A model generated the notes under the pieces. The model ran no database searches. It saw only the letters and a program-made list of their open reading frames with translations, and had not been told where the DNA came from. From a virus, in IMG/VR virus record IMGVR_UViG_3300048834_000016, positions 1-51,594 of that record: a stretch of DNA of 51,594 nucleotides; one strand, written 5' to 3'. Position 1 is the first letter of the stretch; each line of letters starts with the position of its first letter. Position numbers and translations under genes: made by a program. This document shows positions 22,168-30,680 of the stretch, one piece after another.

Positions 22168-23814
22168 ATATCTAAATGTGTTGAAAAGATTCGACACTCC
22201 TGTGGTTCTTACGCCCTTCAGGTTTTTCAGCAAGATGATGGAACATTTGATGGCTTTTGCTTTGCTTGTGGCAAACATGAGGCCAATCCATACGCTGACA
22301 AGCCTGAGGGGTATGCGCCTAGAGTGCCGTTCAAATCTCCTGAACAAATTGAACAGGAGATTAAAGAGATTGGAGAATATAAAACTGTAGATCTTCCAGA
22401 CCGTAAGCTTAAGAAGCAATATCTAGAATACTTTGGTGTTCGTATTGGTCTGAATGAAGAAGACGGAATAACTCCACATAGTCATTACTATCCCTATTAC
22501 AAGAACGGGGAGTTGGTGGCTTATAAATGCCGCATCATCGAAAATAAGAAGATGTGGGCTGTTGGTTCTACGAAGGACGTTGACCTGTTCGGATGGAATC
22601 AAGCAATCAATGCTGGTGGTAAAAAGCTCTTTGTAACCGAAGGAGAGCTTGATGCTATAGCATTGTTTCAGATTATGAAAGAGCAAAATAAAGGCACTCA
22701 ATATGCAGACCTCAATCCTGCTATTGTTTCGCTGACCCATGGTGCAGGGGGCGCCTCTAAGCAGCTAAGTAAATTTCTTCCAGAAATTCGGAAGCATTTT
22801 AAGGAAATCATCCTTGTCTTTGACATGGACGAGCCAGGCAAGCTGGCCGTAGAATCTGTACTAAAGATCATTCCTGATGCTCTAGTTGCTTCTCTACCAG
22901 AGAAAGATGCTAATGATTGTCTAATTGCCGGAAAGAGCAAGGCTTGTTATAACGCTTGTCAGTTTAATGCACAGAAACCTAAAAACACCCGCTTGGTTAG
23001 TGGAAATGATTTACACGAAAAAGCCAAAGAACCTCCTAAATATGGAGTTACGTGGCCGTGGAAACACATCACTAATTCTACACGAGGTATTCGACTTGGA
23101 GAGACAATTTACATTGGCGCAGGACAGAAACAAGGTAAGAGTGAAGTAGTTAATACTCTCACTGCTCATTTCATTCGTGAACACGGGTGGAAGGTGTTCC
23201 TAGTTAAGCCTGAAGAATCCAATAACAAGACTTACAAACTCGTTGCAGGAAAAATTGCTGGAAAGATTTTCCACGATCCTAACATTCCATTTGATGAAAA
23301 GGAATACAACAAAGCCGGGGATGTGCTTAAAGATAAGCTATATATGCTTAACCTTTATCAGCATGTAGGCTGGGAAACTCTTAAGAATGATATTCGTGTA
23401 GCAGCCGCAGAAGGATGTAGGGCTGTTATGATTGATCCTATTACAAACCTCACTAATGGTATGGAGGCTTCAGCAGCTAATGTTAAATTGCAAGAGATTG
23501 CTCAAGAGCTTTCTGCTCTGGCACTTGATCTCAACGTGGTTATATTTATCTTTTGTCACCTTCGCAATCCTGATTCCGGCCCACCTCACGAACGTGGAGG
23601 TGAAGTTCTCAGCTCGCAGTTTGCAGGTAGTCGTGCTATGGCTCGTAGCTGCAACCTTATGCTGGGGTTGGAAGGAAATCGTGACCCAAATCTGTCACCA
23701 GAAGAACGAAACATGCGAACACTAGTTCTATTGGAAGATCGTGAATTTGGAGAGACAGGTAGATTTAAGCTTTATTGGGACAAATCTACAGGATTGTTCA
23801 ATGAAATTGGTTAA
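22168..23814 (+). CDS. DNA primase-helicase (T7 gp4-like), apparent ATA start
   Basis: The product of about 548 residues unites a primase zinc motif (CGS near residue 12, CFAC at 31-34), a Toprim domain (VTEGELDA near 156-163, VFDMDEPG near 217-224) and a RecA-like hexameric helicase (Walker A GAGQKQGKS near 317, VMIDPITNL as Walker B). No ATG, GTG or TTG lies upstream of the zinc motif in frame. AAGGAG at 22155-22160 points to ATA 22168 as start, 7 bases on; a GTG start at 22324 would remove the zinc domain. It unwinds DNA and primes the lagging strand with the adjacent polymerase. Confidence 0.92.
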   Translation: MSKCVEKIRHSCGSYALQVFQQDDGTFDGFCFACGKHEANPYADKPEGYAPRVPFKSPEQIEQEIKEIGEYKTVDLPDRKLKKQYLEYFGVRIGLNEEDGITPHSHYYPYYKNGELVAYKCRIIENKKMWAVGSTKDVDLFGWNQAINAGGKKLFVTEGELDAIALFQIMKEQNKGTQYADLNPAIVSLTHGAGGASKQLSKFLPEIRKHFKEIILVFDMDEPGKLAVESVLKIIPDALVASLPEKDANDCLIAGKSKACYNACQFNAQKPKNTRLVSGNDLHEKAKEPPKYGVTWPWKHITNSTRGIRLGETIYIGAGQKQGKSEVVNTLTAHFIREHGWKVFLVKPEESNNKTYKLVAGKIAGKIFHDPNIPFDEKEYNKAGDVLKDKLYMLNLYQHVGWETLKNDIRVAAAEGCRAVMIDPITNLTNGMEASAANVKLQEIAQELSALALDLNVVIFIFCHLRNPDSGPPHERGGEVLSSQFAGSRAMARSCNLMLGLEGNRDPNLSPEERNMRTLVLLEDREFGETGRFKLYWDKSTGLFNEIG

Positions 23815-23838
23815 TAATATTAAGAAAGGGGGTTAACC

Positions 23839-24312
23839 ATTCTCCCACTAATTGAAGAGCATTACAGGAACAATTACACTAAGCTTGTGAAGAAGATGGG
23901 CTTTCGTACTGGAAGTTTATGGGCTGGGGAGGATGTTGTTCAAGCAGCATATGAACGAGCTATTAAATATCATCGTCAGTTCTCTAAAGAAGAGTTTGCT
24001 AAATGGTTTAGTATTGTATTGAATAATGCATTACGTGATTATATGTCTGAGGAACGTGGATATGTCCCTAATACTGGAGATGAAGAAGAGCCAGAAGAAG
24101 GATGTCCTCACTATCCCAAACAAATTACTAGAGAGATTCTTATTCGTATCGATAAGAAGCCTCAAGAGCAGCGTGAGATTTTGATGTTATATTTTAAACA
24201 AAAATATTCAGCAAAGGATATTGCAAACATTACAAATCATACGTATGCAAAGAGCTATCATATCATTGAACGTTTTCGTAGTGAATTAAAAGAGGTATAT
24301 CGTGACTCATGA
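23839..24312 (+). CDS. ECF-like sigma factor, apparent ATT start
   Basis: This 157-residue protein has a sigma region 2-like N-terminal part (AGEDVVQAAYERAIKYHRQF) and a region 4 helix-turn-helix (QREILMLYFKQKYSAKDIAN ... HIIERFRSELKEVY), the compact ECF layout. The characteristic beginning LPLIEEHYRNNYTKLVKKMG is preceded by ATT at 23839 with AAAGGGGG 6 bases upstream; the next ATG (codon 20) would delete the first helix. As no phage RNA polymerase is encoded, it probably redirects host polymerase to late leftward promoters, as the sigma of phiEco32 does. Confidence 0.82.
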   Translation: MLPLIEEHYRNNYTKLVKKMGFRTGSLWAGEDVVQAAYERAIKYHRQFSKEEFAKWFSIVLNNALRDYMSEERGYVPNTGDEEEPEEGCPHYPKQITREILIRIDKKPQEQREILMLYFKQKYSAKDIANITNHTYAKSYHIIERFRSELKEVYRDS

Positions 24313-24652
24313 CGAACTTGTAGAGAAATATCCTAAAATTTTAGGTGTACAGGGATACCCTGGAGTTGGTAAGGGGTGGTTACCTCTTATTGATGCTTTA
24401 TGTGAATGGCTTCAGTTCAATACTGATAAGAATTCTCACATAGAACACTATGCCCATCAAGTTAAAGCTGTCCAAATTAAAGAGAAATTCGGAGGACTTA
24501 GCTTCTACGTAGATGGTGCATCGGATGTTCAATATGCAGCCATTTCCTTTGCTGAAAGCATGTCACATCATATATGTGAAGATTGCGGAGCTCCTGGTAA
24601 AACAAGAGGAGACGGATGGATTAGAACTGTATGTGACGAGCACGCTGAATGA
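24302..24652 (+). CDS. Conserved-type phage protein with zinc-finger-like end (116 residues), GTG start
   Basis: GTG 24302 overlaps the sigma gene by 11 bases, with GAGG 7 bases upstream. The protein includes GVGKGWLPLIDALCEWLQ near residues 22-39, KEKFGGLSFYVDGAS near 61 and a C-terminal CEDCGAPGKTRGDGWIR. I know this architecture as a widespread phage protein of unknown function. GVGKG is not part of a proper P-loop. It overlaps the polymerase start by ATGA. Confidence 0.78.
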   Translation: MTHDELVEKYPKILGVQGYPGVGKGWLPLIDALCEWLQFNTDKNSHIEHYAHQVKAVQIKEKFGGLSFYVDGASDVQYAAISFAESMSHHICEDCGAPGKTRGDGWIRTVCDEHAE

Positions 24653-26529
24653 GAATCGGGGTGTTCGATTTGGAAGCTAACGGATTCCTAAGACAAGCAA
24701 CTAAAGTGCATTGCGGAGCTGTAAAGGTCAAGGGCGGACAAATCAAACAGTTTCGACCTCATCAAATTAAAGAACTCCTTTCATATCTGGATACGTTTGA
24801 TGTACTTATTGCACATAATGGAATTGGTTATGATTTTCCTCTATTAGAGAAGCTGTATGGATGGAAGTTTAAGGGTAAAATTGTTGACTCTTTAATTATG
24901 AGTCGTCTATTAAATCCAAAACGGATTGTTCCTTTCAACTGTCCTAATAAGAAATGTGGGCCTCATTCTATTGAGGCATGGGGATATAGAGTAGGACGAG
25001 GAAAGCCTGAACATAACGATTGGGAGAATTTCTCAGAAGATATGATGCATCGTTGTACAGAAGATACAGAAATTCTGGAACTTGTATATGATGCATTGAT
25101 AGAAGAGTCTAAAGGAGGCACTTGGCGTAATGCGTTCCTTCTTTCTTTCGAGCTATTTACATGGCTTCAGAAGCAAGAGGAATATGGTTGGTTAGTAGAT
25201 AAGAACCATATGAATTTCTGTGTTCATCAACTTACAAAGTGGATTGAACGTATAGATAGAGCTATTACTCCACGTCTTCCATTAATTATTGAAATTGAAG
25301 AAACAAAGAAAGAAGGTGTTTATAATTACATCCGAAAACCGTTCCTCAAGAATGGGAATTACTCGCAAAGCGTTCTTGATTGGTATGATTACACTGGTAT
25401 TAATATCAACTCTCAGCCCGTTGTTGGTTGTTTTAGTCGTATCTCTTTTAGGCACACTAACTTAAACTCTAATGATGAAACTAAAAACTTCCTATTATCC
25501 ATTGGATGGGAACCACTTGAATGGAACACTAGCGATAGGGGGGACAGAACAAGTCCTAAATTATCGAAAGACGATCCTTTTGAAGGAATTGAAGGGAAAC
25601 TTGGAAAGCTTGTTGCAAGAAGGGTGCAATGCAGACAACGCCGTAGCGTTATTGAGGGTTTACTTGGTCTTATTCGAGAAGATGGCAGAATTTCAAGCGT
25701 TGTTAACACACTTGCAGTCACAGGCAGAGCAACTCATAGAAACATCGTCAACATCCCAAAAGCCTCTAGCTTCTACGGGAAACAAATGCGAGCAATATTT
25801 TCCTCGGGAGACGGATTCGTCTTGGTTGGAACGGACTCAGCAGGAAACCAATTAAGACAGCTTGCTGGTCGTATGAACAATCCTGTTTATACTAAGGCGT
25901 TAATTGAAGGTAAAAAAGAGGATGGTAGTGACAATCATAGTCTCACCAGAGATATTGGAGAGCTCGAATCAAGGGACATTGCAAAGAATGTCATGTACTG
26001 TCTCCTTTTCGGAGGAGGAGATGTTAAGCTTGCTAAGACGGCTAAGAAACCAACGGGATCAGGAGCTGATCTTAGAGCTAAGCTCTACCGTGGTTTAGAT
26101 GGACTCGGTACTTTAATGGAAAGTCTTACAAAAGAATGGAAGGAAACAGCAAAACAAAGATTTAATGCTAAGTTTAATCGAATGGAATATTTCGATGGAA
26201 TTATTACAGGGTTAGATGGACGGCCTATTAAGGTCCCTAGTGAACACCAACTTCTAGTGTACCTTCTTCAATCTGATGAAGCAATACATATGAGTAAGGC
26301 ATATTGTCTATTAAATCAACGGCTTTCTGAGAAATATCAATGGGGGGTTGATTATGGTGTTGTCTGTTTTTATCACGATGAATACACTATCGAATGTAAG
26401 GAAGAAATAGCAGAAGATGTTAAGCGTATCTCTGAGGAATGTATCAGGGATGCTGGAGAGTTTTATAAAATCTCTTGCCCACACGCCGGAGAAGGCGCTA
26501 TTGGCAAGAACTGGTACTCTATTCACTAA
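24649..26529 (+). CDS. Family A DNA polymerase with proofreading exonuclease (T7-like)
   Basis: This 626-residue replicative polymerase starts with a DnaQ-type 3'-5' exonuclease (Asp7 and Glu9 in VFDLEANG; AHNGIGYDFPLLEKL near residue 55; a later TEDTEILEL). The polymerase domain shows motif A GTDSAGNQLRQLA near 390, motif B RDIAKNVMYCLLFGGG near 440 and motif C VCFYHDEYTIEC near 575. It is shorter than T7 gp5 (704) but complete in motifs. The ATGA overlap with the preceding gene shows coupling. Confidence 0.95.
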   Translation: MRIGVFDLEANGFLRQATKVHCGAVKVKGGQIKQFRPHQIKELLSYLDTFDVLIAHNGIGYDFPLLEKLYGWKFKGKIVDSLIMSRLLNPKRIVPFNCPNKKCGPHSIEAWGYRVGRGKPEHNDWENFSEDMMHRCTEDTEILELVYDALIEESKGGTWRNAFLLSFELFTWLQKQEEYGWLVDKNHMNFCVHQLTKWIERIDRAITPRLPLIIEIEETKKEGVYNYIRKPFLKNGNYSQSVLDWYDYTGININSQPVVGCFSRISFRHTNLNSNDETKNFLLSIGWEPLEWNTSDRGDRTSPKLSKDDPFEGIEGKLGKLVARRVQCRQRRSVIEGLLGLIREDGRISSVVNTLAVTGRATHRNIVNIPKASSFYGKQMRAIFSSGDGFVLVGTDSAGNQLRQLAGRMNNPVYTKALIEGKKEDGSDNHSLTRDIGELESRDIAKNVMYCLLFGGGDVKLAKTAKKPTGSGADLRAKLYRGLDGLGTLMESLTKEWKETAKQRFNAKFNRMEYFDGIITGLDGRPIKVPSEHQLLVYLLQSDEAIHMSKAYCLLNQRLSEKYQWGVDYGVVCFYHDEYTIECKEEIAEDVKRISEECIRDAGEFYKISCPHAGEGAIGKNWYSIH

Positions 26530-26537
26530 GGAATAAT

Positions 26538-26753
26538 ATGTTGACATTTAAGAAAGAAAAGACTGTAGATTCTATTCTCACCGCGTTCAATACGATGGTA
26601 CAAGAACTGGTAACTATTCAGGCTCAGAAGTCACAGGAAGCCTCTAATATCCGTGATGAAGCAGCAGCCTTGCTGACTAAGGCTAACGTAGCAGATGCAG
26701 AAGCTAAACGTGCTCATAATGTTGCAGATAAGCTCAATCAAATCATTAACTAA
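26538..26753 (+). CDS. Small coiled-coil protein (71 residues)
   Basis: ATG 26538 follows AAGGAATAAT. The product (MLTFKKEKTVDSILTAFN ...) has a long Ala/Lys/Glu-rich heptad-like helix (SNIRDEAAALLTKANVADAE), so it is probably an oligomeric coiled coil. It sits directly after DNA polymerase and before the SSB-like gene, suggesting an accessory part of replication, but no function can be read from the sequence. Confidence 0.75.
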   Translation: MLTFKKEKTVDSILTAFNTMVQELVTIQAQKSQEASNIRDEAAALLTKANVADAEAKRAHNVADKLNQIIN

Positions 26754-26761
26754 GGAATAAC

Positions 26762-26830
26762 ATGTTCAAGACATTTAATGGTTGGAAGAAGGTGGGCCGT
26801 TTTGTCAAGAAGACTATTGAAATTCGTTAA
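26762..26830 (+). CDS. Micro-ORF for a 22-residue cationic peptide
   Basis: ATG 26762 follows AAGGAATAAC, nearly identical to the leader of the preceding gene, and is spaced regularly between two genes. The peptide begins MFKTFNGWKKVGRFVKK and ends TIEIR, with six lysines and two arginines in an amphipathic pattern. Regular spacing and an own ribosome site argue that it is made. It may bind membrane, nucleic acid or an acidic partner. Confidence 0.5.
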   Translation: MFKTFNGWKKVGRFVKKTIEIR

Positions 26831-26841
26831 TAAGGAAATAT

Positions 26842-27024
26842 ATGGAAGAAGTTAAACAAGATATTGAAATTCGTTTTCGTGATGGAGAAGGCGTCTTCAA
26901 ATTTGAAAACATTCAAGGTTATCAACTAGGCAGCGGATTTCTAGGTGTTATTACCGCAGATGGTACTATGAACATCTACCCTTCTGACCTCATCTTCTCT
27001 GCAACCATCACCCCTAAGGAGTAA
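26842..27024 (+). CDS. Small unknown protein (60 residues)
   Basis: ATG 26842 follows AAGGAAATAT. The product starts MEEVKQDIEIRFRDGEGVFK and is acidic and probably all-beta. It stands 7 bases before the SSB-like gene, so co-expression with replication genes is clear. No domain recognised. Confidence 0.72.
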   Translation: MEEVKQDIEIRFRDGEGVFKFENIQGYQLGSGFLGVITADGTMNIYPSDLIFSATITPKE

Positions 27025-27031
27025 TAAATAT

Positions 27032-27721
27032 ATGGCACTAAACATTAAGAAAGTTTCTAATAACAACAAGGCTCGTGTTGAACAAAAGAATATTGAACCT
27101 GGAACCTATCCTGGTCGTCTTGTTCAGATTATTGATATGGGCTTGCAAGCTCAACGTGCTTTCCAAGGGAAGGACAAGCCTCCTGCACAAGAGGTGATGC
27201 TTACGTATGAGCTTGTTGATGAGTTTATGAAGGACGAGAAGGGGATTGATATTATTGATAAGCCTCGCTGGATTAGTGAAACACTCCCTTTCTATGGACT
27301 CCATGCAGACAAGGCTAAGAGCACTCAGCGTTATTTAGCTCTCGATCCTAAGCAGGAGTTTGAAGGTGACTTCTCTCGTACTATTGACACCCCTGTTAAC
27401 GTAACTATTGTTAACAACATCTCTGGTGAGAAGGTGTATGACAATATTGCAACCATCTCTACTATGCGTCCTCGTGATGCTCAGAGCTGTCCAGAGCTAG
27501 TTAACAACCCCAAGGTGTTTGACTTGGACAATCCTGATATGGAAGTGTTTAATGCCCTTCCTGAGTGGATTCAAACTAAGATTAAGGGTAATCTGAAATA
27601 TGAAGGTAGTACGCTTCAGAAGCTGGCTAGTGGGACGAAGGAGGAAAGTCCAAAAACTCCTGAGCCTGAAATCCAGGACGATGAAGGTCAACCAGCTAAA
27701 GATGACAATGCTCCCTACTGA
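27032..27721 (+). CDS. Probable single-stranded DNA-binding protein
   Basis: The 229-residue protein has an OB-fold-like beta-rich core (EPGTYPGRLVQIIDMG near residue 22, VNVTIVNNISGEKVYDN near 125) and a flexible, strongly acidic C-terminus (EPEIQDDEGQPAKDD) ending in an aromatic residue. That tail is the hallmark of T7 gp2.5-like and other phage SSBs, which use it to contact polymerase and helicase. Its place between polymerase and exonuclease supports the call. It resembles the DUF669-like group, but I could not confirm the family. Confidence 0.72.
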   Translation: MALNIKKVSNNNKARVEQKNIEPGTYPGRLVQIIDMGLQAQRAFQGKDKPPAQEVMLTYELVDEFMKDEKGIDIIDKPRWISETLPFYGLHADKAKSTQRYLALDPKQEFEGDFSRTIDTPVNVTIVNNISGEKVYDNIATISTMRPRDAQSCPELVNNPKVFDLDNPDMEVFNALPEWIQTKIKGNLKYEGSTLQKLASGTKEESPKTPEPEIQDDEGQPAKDDNAPY

Positions 27722-28596
27722 TGCAGCCTCTAATCGACGCTGATGTGTTGAGGTATGAAATTGGATTTGCTGCTGAAGCGGGATGGCAATCTCCTGGATT
27801 TCCATCATTTGACTATGTAGCAGAGCTTCTAGATAACAAAATTAGGAACATATGTGCCGTGGTAGGAGCTACGGCACCTCCTATCTTGTATCTAACTGGT
27901 AAGTCTAATTTCAGATATGCTATTGCCACACGTACCCCTTACAAGGAACGTGTTGGTAATAAGCCTTGGCACTATAAAAACTTAACAGCTTATATGAAGG
28001 CTGTCTATGACGTTCGTATGCAAGAGGGCTTGGAAGCGGACGATCTAATGTCAATTGAGCAAACTAGAAGGGAGAGACTTCTTAATGGAAACCCTTTATA
28101 CTCAGGTCCAACAGTACGAAGCATCATCTGTACAAGAGATAAGGATTTGTTTAATTTTCCTGGATGGAAATACTCTTGGGAACTAGGTAATCAGGTTGAG
28201 AGAGGACCCTTATATGTAGATGAAATAGGCTCTATATTCCTATCTGCTGACAATAAGAAATTATCTGGATATGGTGGTTTATTTTTCTATGCACAATGTC
28301 TAATGGGGGATTCCGTAGATTCTATACCCGGACTCCCTAAATGTGGACCTAAGAAGTCTTATGATGCATTATTTGGAATAACACGGATAAAAGATGCCTA
28401 TAATCAGGTTTTAGGTATGTATAAGGAAGCTTTCAATGAGGATGCTGAAAAAGAACTCACAGAGCAAGCTAGACTGCTTCATATGACACGTTATGTTGAA
28501 GGCCGTAAAATAGAGTTATGGGTGCCACCTGAAGTTGATTATAAGGATATGTATGACATTGACACAGGGACGATTGAAAGAACTCCTCTCTTATAA
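27721..28596 (+). CDS. 5'-3' exonuclease (FEN-like; primer removal or DNA degradation)
   Basis: This 291-residue protein has the acidic clusters of the PIN/FEN family: LIDADVLRYEIG at the N-terminus, GLEADDLMS near 102, CTRDKDLFNFPG near 140 and the helix-hairpin-helix region MGDSVDSIPGLPKCGPKK near 198-216. It corresponds to T7 gp6-type exonucleases. The start overlaps the SSB-like stop (TGATG), and the last 44 bases overlap an HNH gene. Confidence 0.9.
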   Translation: MQPLIDADVLRYEIGFAAEAGWQSPGFPSFDYVAELLDNKIRNICAVVGATAPPILYLTGKSNFRYAIATRTPYKERVGNKPWHYKNLTAYMKAVYDVRMQEGLEADDLMSIEQTRRERLLNGNPLYSGPTVRSIICTRDKDLFNFPGWKYSWELGNQVERGPLYVDEIGSIFLSADNKKLSGYGGLFFYAQCLMGDSVDSIPGLPKCGPKKSYDALFGITRIKDAYNQVLGMYKEAFNEDAEKELTEQARLLHMTRYVEGRKIELWVPPEVDYKDMYDIDTGTIERTPLL

Positions 28597-29041
28597 TAAA
28601 GAGACAGGGGAGTTTATTAGGATTAAAAATGTAGGGAGCAGGAAAGAAGGAGAGAGTCCTGGATATTATATTTCAGGGTATTTATATATTTGTATTGATT
28701 GTAAATCGTATCCAGCACATAGGTTAGCATTCTTATATGAGAATGGGGAATATCCAGATAGTGATGTAGATCATATAAACATGGTTCGTAATGACAATCG
28801 TTTTGTAAATCTACGCATTGCTACTAGACGTCAAAATATGCTGAATACCTCCAGTCATAAAGATTCAAATACAGGTATTAAAAATGTTTTCTATAGAAAA
28901 GATACTGATATGTACTGTGTTAGAGCTACAGTAAATGGAAGATATAGGAGTTTTGGATGCTTTAAAGATAAAGAACTTGCTGAATTAGTTTCAATTTATA
29001 TTAGGGAGAAATATCACGGAGAATATGCCAGACATTCCTAA
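28553..29041 (+). CDS. HNH homing endonuclease with AP2-like DNA-binding end
   Basis: ATG 28553 (MTLTQGRLKELLSYNKETG) follows AAGGA and lies inside the exonuclease gene. The HNH core is VDHINMVRNDNRFVNLRIAT near residues 72-91, and the C-terminal part (GIKNVFYRKDTDMYCVRATV) is typical of the AP2-type DNA-binding repeat. Free-standing enzymes of this kind spread by cutting relatives that lack them. The overlap with the exonuclease end suggests a late arrival. Confidence 0.88.
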   Translation: MTLTQGRLKELLSYNKETGEFIRIKNVGSRKEGESPGYYISGYLYICIDCKSYPAHRLAFLYENGEYPDSDVDHINMVRNDNRFVNLRIATRRQNMLNTSSHKDSNTGIKNVFYRKDTDMYCVRATVNGRYRSFGCFKDKELAELVSIYIREKYHGEYARHS

Positions 29042-29420
29042 AAGATACAATAATGGAGAATGGACACAAGCACGAATGAATTCATTCATAAAGAGTGCAT
29101 TACGTAGTGCTAGTCAGAGATGGCCTCCTAAATACAAAGTGTTATCTGATTCATATAGGCTTACTAAGATTAACGAGAAAACTGGTCGTATGGCCAAGCA
29201 TTACGAATGTAATCGTTGTAAGGAATTATTTCCTTTAAAAGATGTAGAAGTTAATCATATCATTCCTATAGTTCCAATTAGCGGGTTTGATAATTGGGAC
29301 GGAGTTATCCAGCGTCTATTCTGTGAGAAAGAAGGAATGGAAACATTGTGCAAACCTTGTCATAAAATAATTACAAAGGAAGAAAATGAATCAAGAGCAT
29401 CAAGAAAATCAAGCGAATGA
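29025..29420 (+). CDS. Second HNH nuclease (131 residues), possible resolvase-like
   Basis: The protein begins MPDIPKRYNNGEWTQARMNS and has a treble-clef HNH pattern: CNRCKELFP near residue 63, VNHIIPI near 76 and CKPCHKIITKEEN near 112. This type is common in podophage replication operons, where a structure-specific endonuclease (endonuclease VII/I role) is otherwise expected, so it may be a core gene rather than a mobile one. It overlaps its neighbours on both sides. Confidence 0.82.
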   Translation: MPDIPKRYNNGEWTQARMNSFIKSALRSASQRWPPKYKVLSDSYRLTKINEKTGRMAKHYECNRCKELFPLKDVEVNHIIPIVPISGFDNWDGVIQRLFCEKEGMETLCKPCHKIITKEENESRASRKSSE

Positions 29421-29658
29421 ATACAAGGGTTTTGGTTTGTTCAATGACATTGAAGACTATGAACTGAGGGCTCGTAATCGAGCAGTGGTTCTAAGTAATA
29501 TGGCTGAAGACTATACTAATAAAACGAAAAAGATTAATGCTAAAGGTGCTTCTCTTATTCTAGGATATTTTATGCAGATTCCTTTGGAAGAGCGTAATAT
29601 TGTTAAAGAGAAGTTTGCTGAAACTATGTTATCGAAGGGGTATATCCTTGCAGCCTAA
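29386..29658 (+). CDS. Unknown protein (90 residues)
   Basis: ATG 29386 has AAGGAAG just upstream and overlaps the HNH gene by 35 bases. The product (MNQEHQENQANEYKGFGLFN) is mainly helical and charged and ends MLSKGYILAA. No motif recognised. Its end overlaps the next gene by 11 bases. Confidence 0.72.
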   Translation: MNQEHQENQANEYKGFGLFNDIEDYELRARNRAVVLSNMAEDYTNKTKKINAKGASLILGYFMQIPLEERNIVKEKFAETMLSKGYILAA

Positions 29659-29953
29659 GAGCTTAGATGCAGCTTACGAGAGAAAGGCTCTACAGGAGGG
29701 ATGGAAATTTTCTCCTGTATTCCCTGAGAATATGGAGTGGGGAGAACCTCCTCCAATTCCTAATAACAAGCCCAGCATCCACGACTTAGTGATTGAGGAT
29801 ATGCATAGTCGTAAAGAGATGGGTTTGAAGAAATATGGAACTATTCTTCAAGCAGATAATGGTCGTAATGCGTTAAAGGATGCATACGAAGAAGTGCTAG
29901 ACCTTGCTATGTATCTGAAACAAAAACTGGAGGAAGAACGTGAAGCAAAGTGA
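29648..29953 (+). CDS. MazG/dNTP-diphosphohydrolase-like protein (101 residues), TTG start
   Basis: TTG 29648 has AAGGGG 7 bases upstream and gives MQPKSLDAAYERKALQEGW. The segment IHDLVIEDMHSRKEMGLKKY, then NGRNALKDAYEEVLDLAMYL, fits small helical phage proteins often annotated as dATP/dGTP diphosphohydrolases of the MazG superfamily (Glu and Asp residues in a two-helix metal site). A nucleotide-pool role suits its place directly before ThyX. The family call is from memory. Confidence 0.6.
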   Translation: MQPKSLDAAYERKALQEGWKFSPVFPENMEWGEPPPIPNNKPSIHDLVIEDMHSRKEMGLKKYGTILQADNGRNALKDAYEEVLDLAMYLKQKLEEEREAK

Positions 29954-30680
29954 TATTGGAGTAACACTAATTGACCACATGGGCACGGACCTATCCGTTG
30001 TAAATGCAGCACGAGTTAGTTTTCATAAGGAATCTGAATGGGGAACTCATGAAGTTTATGATGATGGATTCACAGAGTATGCTATTAGGGGGATTCTTAA
30101 ACCATCAGATGTAAAACTGATTAAATATCTCGCCAAGCATAAGCACTTCTCTCCTTTCAATCACAGCTTCATCACTATGCGTGTTAAGGCTCCTATTTTC
30201 GTTGCTAGACAGCTTGTTAAACACAAATTCCTTCCGTGGAATGAGGTGAGTAGGCGTTATGTAGATGAGGAGCCTGAATTCTATTATCCTGGTTATAACA
30301 AATTTAGACTTAAGGCAGATAATGTAAAACAAGGCAGTAGTGAAGAGCTGACGGACGAACCATCAATTGTCTTATCTTATCAGCAAGATACATGGTACTC
30401 TAACGATGAGTTTAATTTTGAAGATATGTGTGACGCAGCTCTGAAATACTACCAAGCAATGCTACATAAGGGAATCTGTGCTGAACAAGCACGTATGATT
30501 CTTCCTCAAAACATGATGACCGAATGGATTTGGAGCGGAACTCTCGGTGCGTGGTGTGATATGCTCAGGCTCCGACTGGACCCACATACTCAATATGAAT
30601 CACGTATTGTAGCTCAAAAGGCTCGTGCATTGATTGAACCTATTTTCCCTGTTTCTGTAAAGGCCCTACTTGATGACTAA
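29940..30680 (+). CDS. thyX: Flavin-dependent thymidylate synthase ThyX, GTG start
   Basis: This 246-residue enzyme makes dTMP from dUMP using FAD and methylene-tetrahydrofolate. The ThyX signature appears as KHKFLPWNEVSRRY at about residues 93-106 (consensus RHRxxSxNExSxRY, with Lys for Arg at the first position and Pro-Trp in the middle), and the upstream HFSPFNHSFITMRV block and the later WIWSGTLGAWCDMLRLR are typical. GTG 29940 has GGAGGAAG upstream and overlaps the previous gene by 14 bases. Confidence 0.93.
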   Translation: MKQSDIGVTLIDHMGTDLSVVNAARVSFHKESEWGTHEVYDDGFTEYAIRGILKPSDVKLIKYLAKHKHFSPFNHSFITMRVKAPIFVARQLVKHKFLPWNEVSRRYVDEEPEFYYPGYNKFRLKADNVKQGSSEELTDEPSIVLSYQQDTWYSNDEFNFEDMCDAALKYYQAMLHKGICAEQARMILPQNMMTEWIWSGTLGAWCDMLRLRLDPHTQYESRIVAQKARALIEPIFPVSVKALLDD

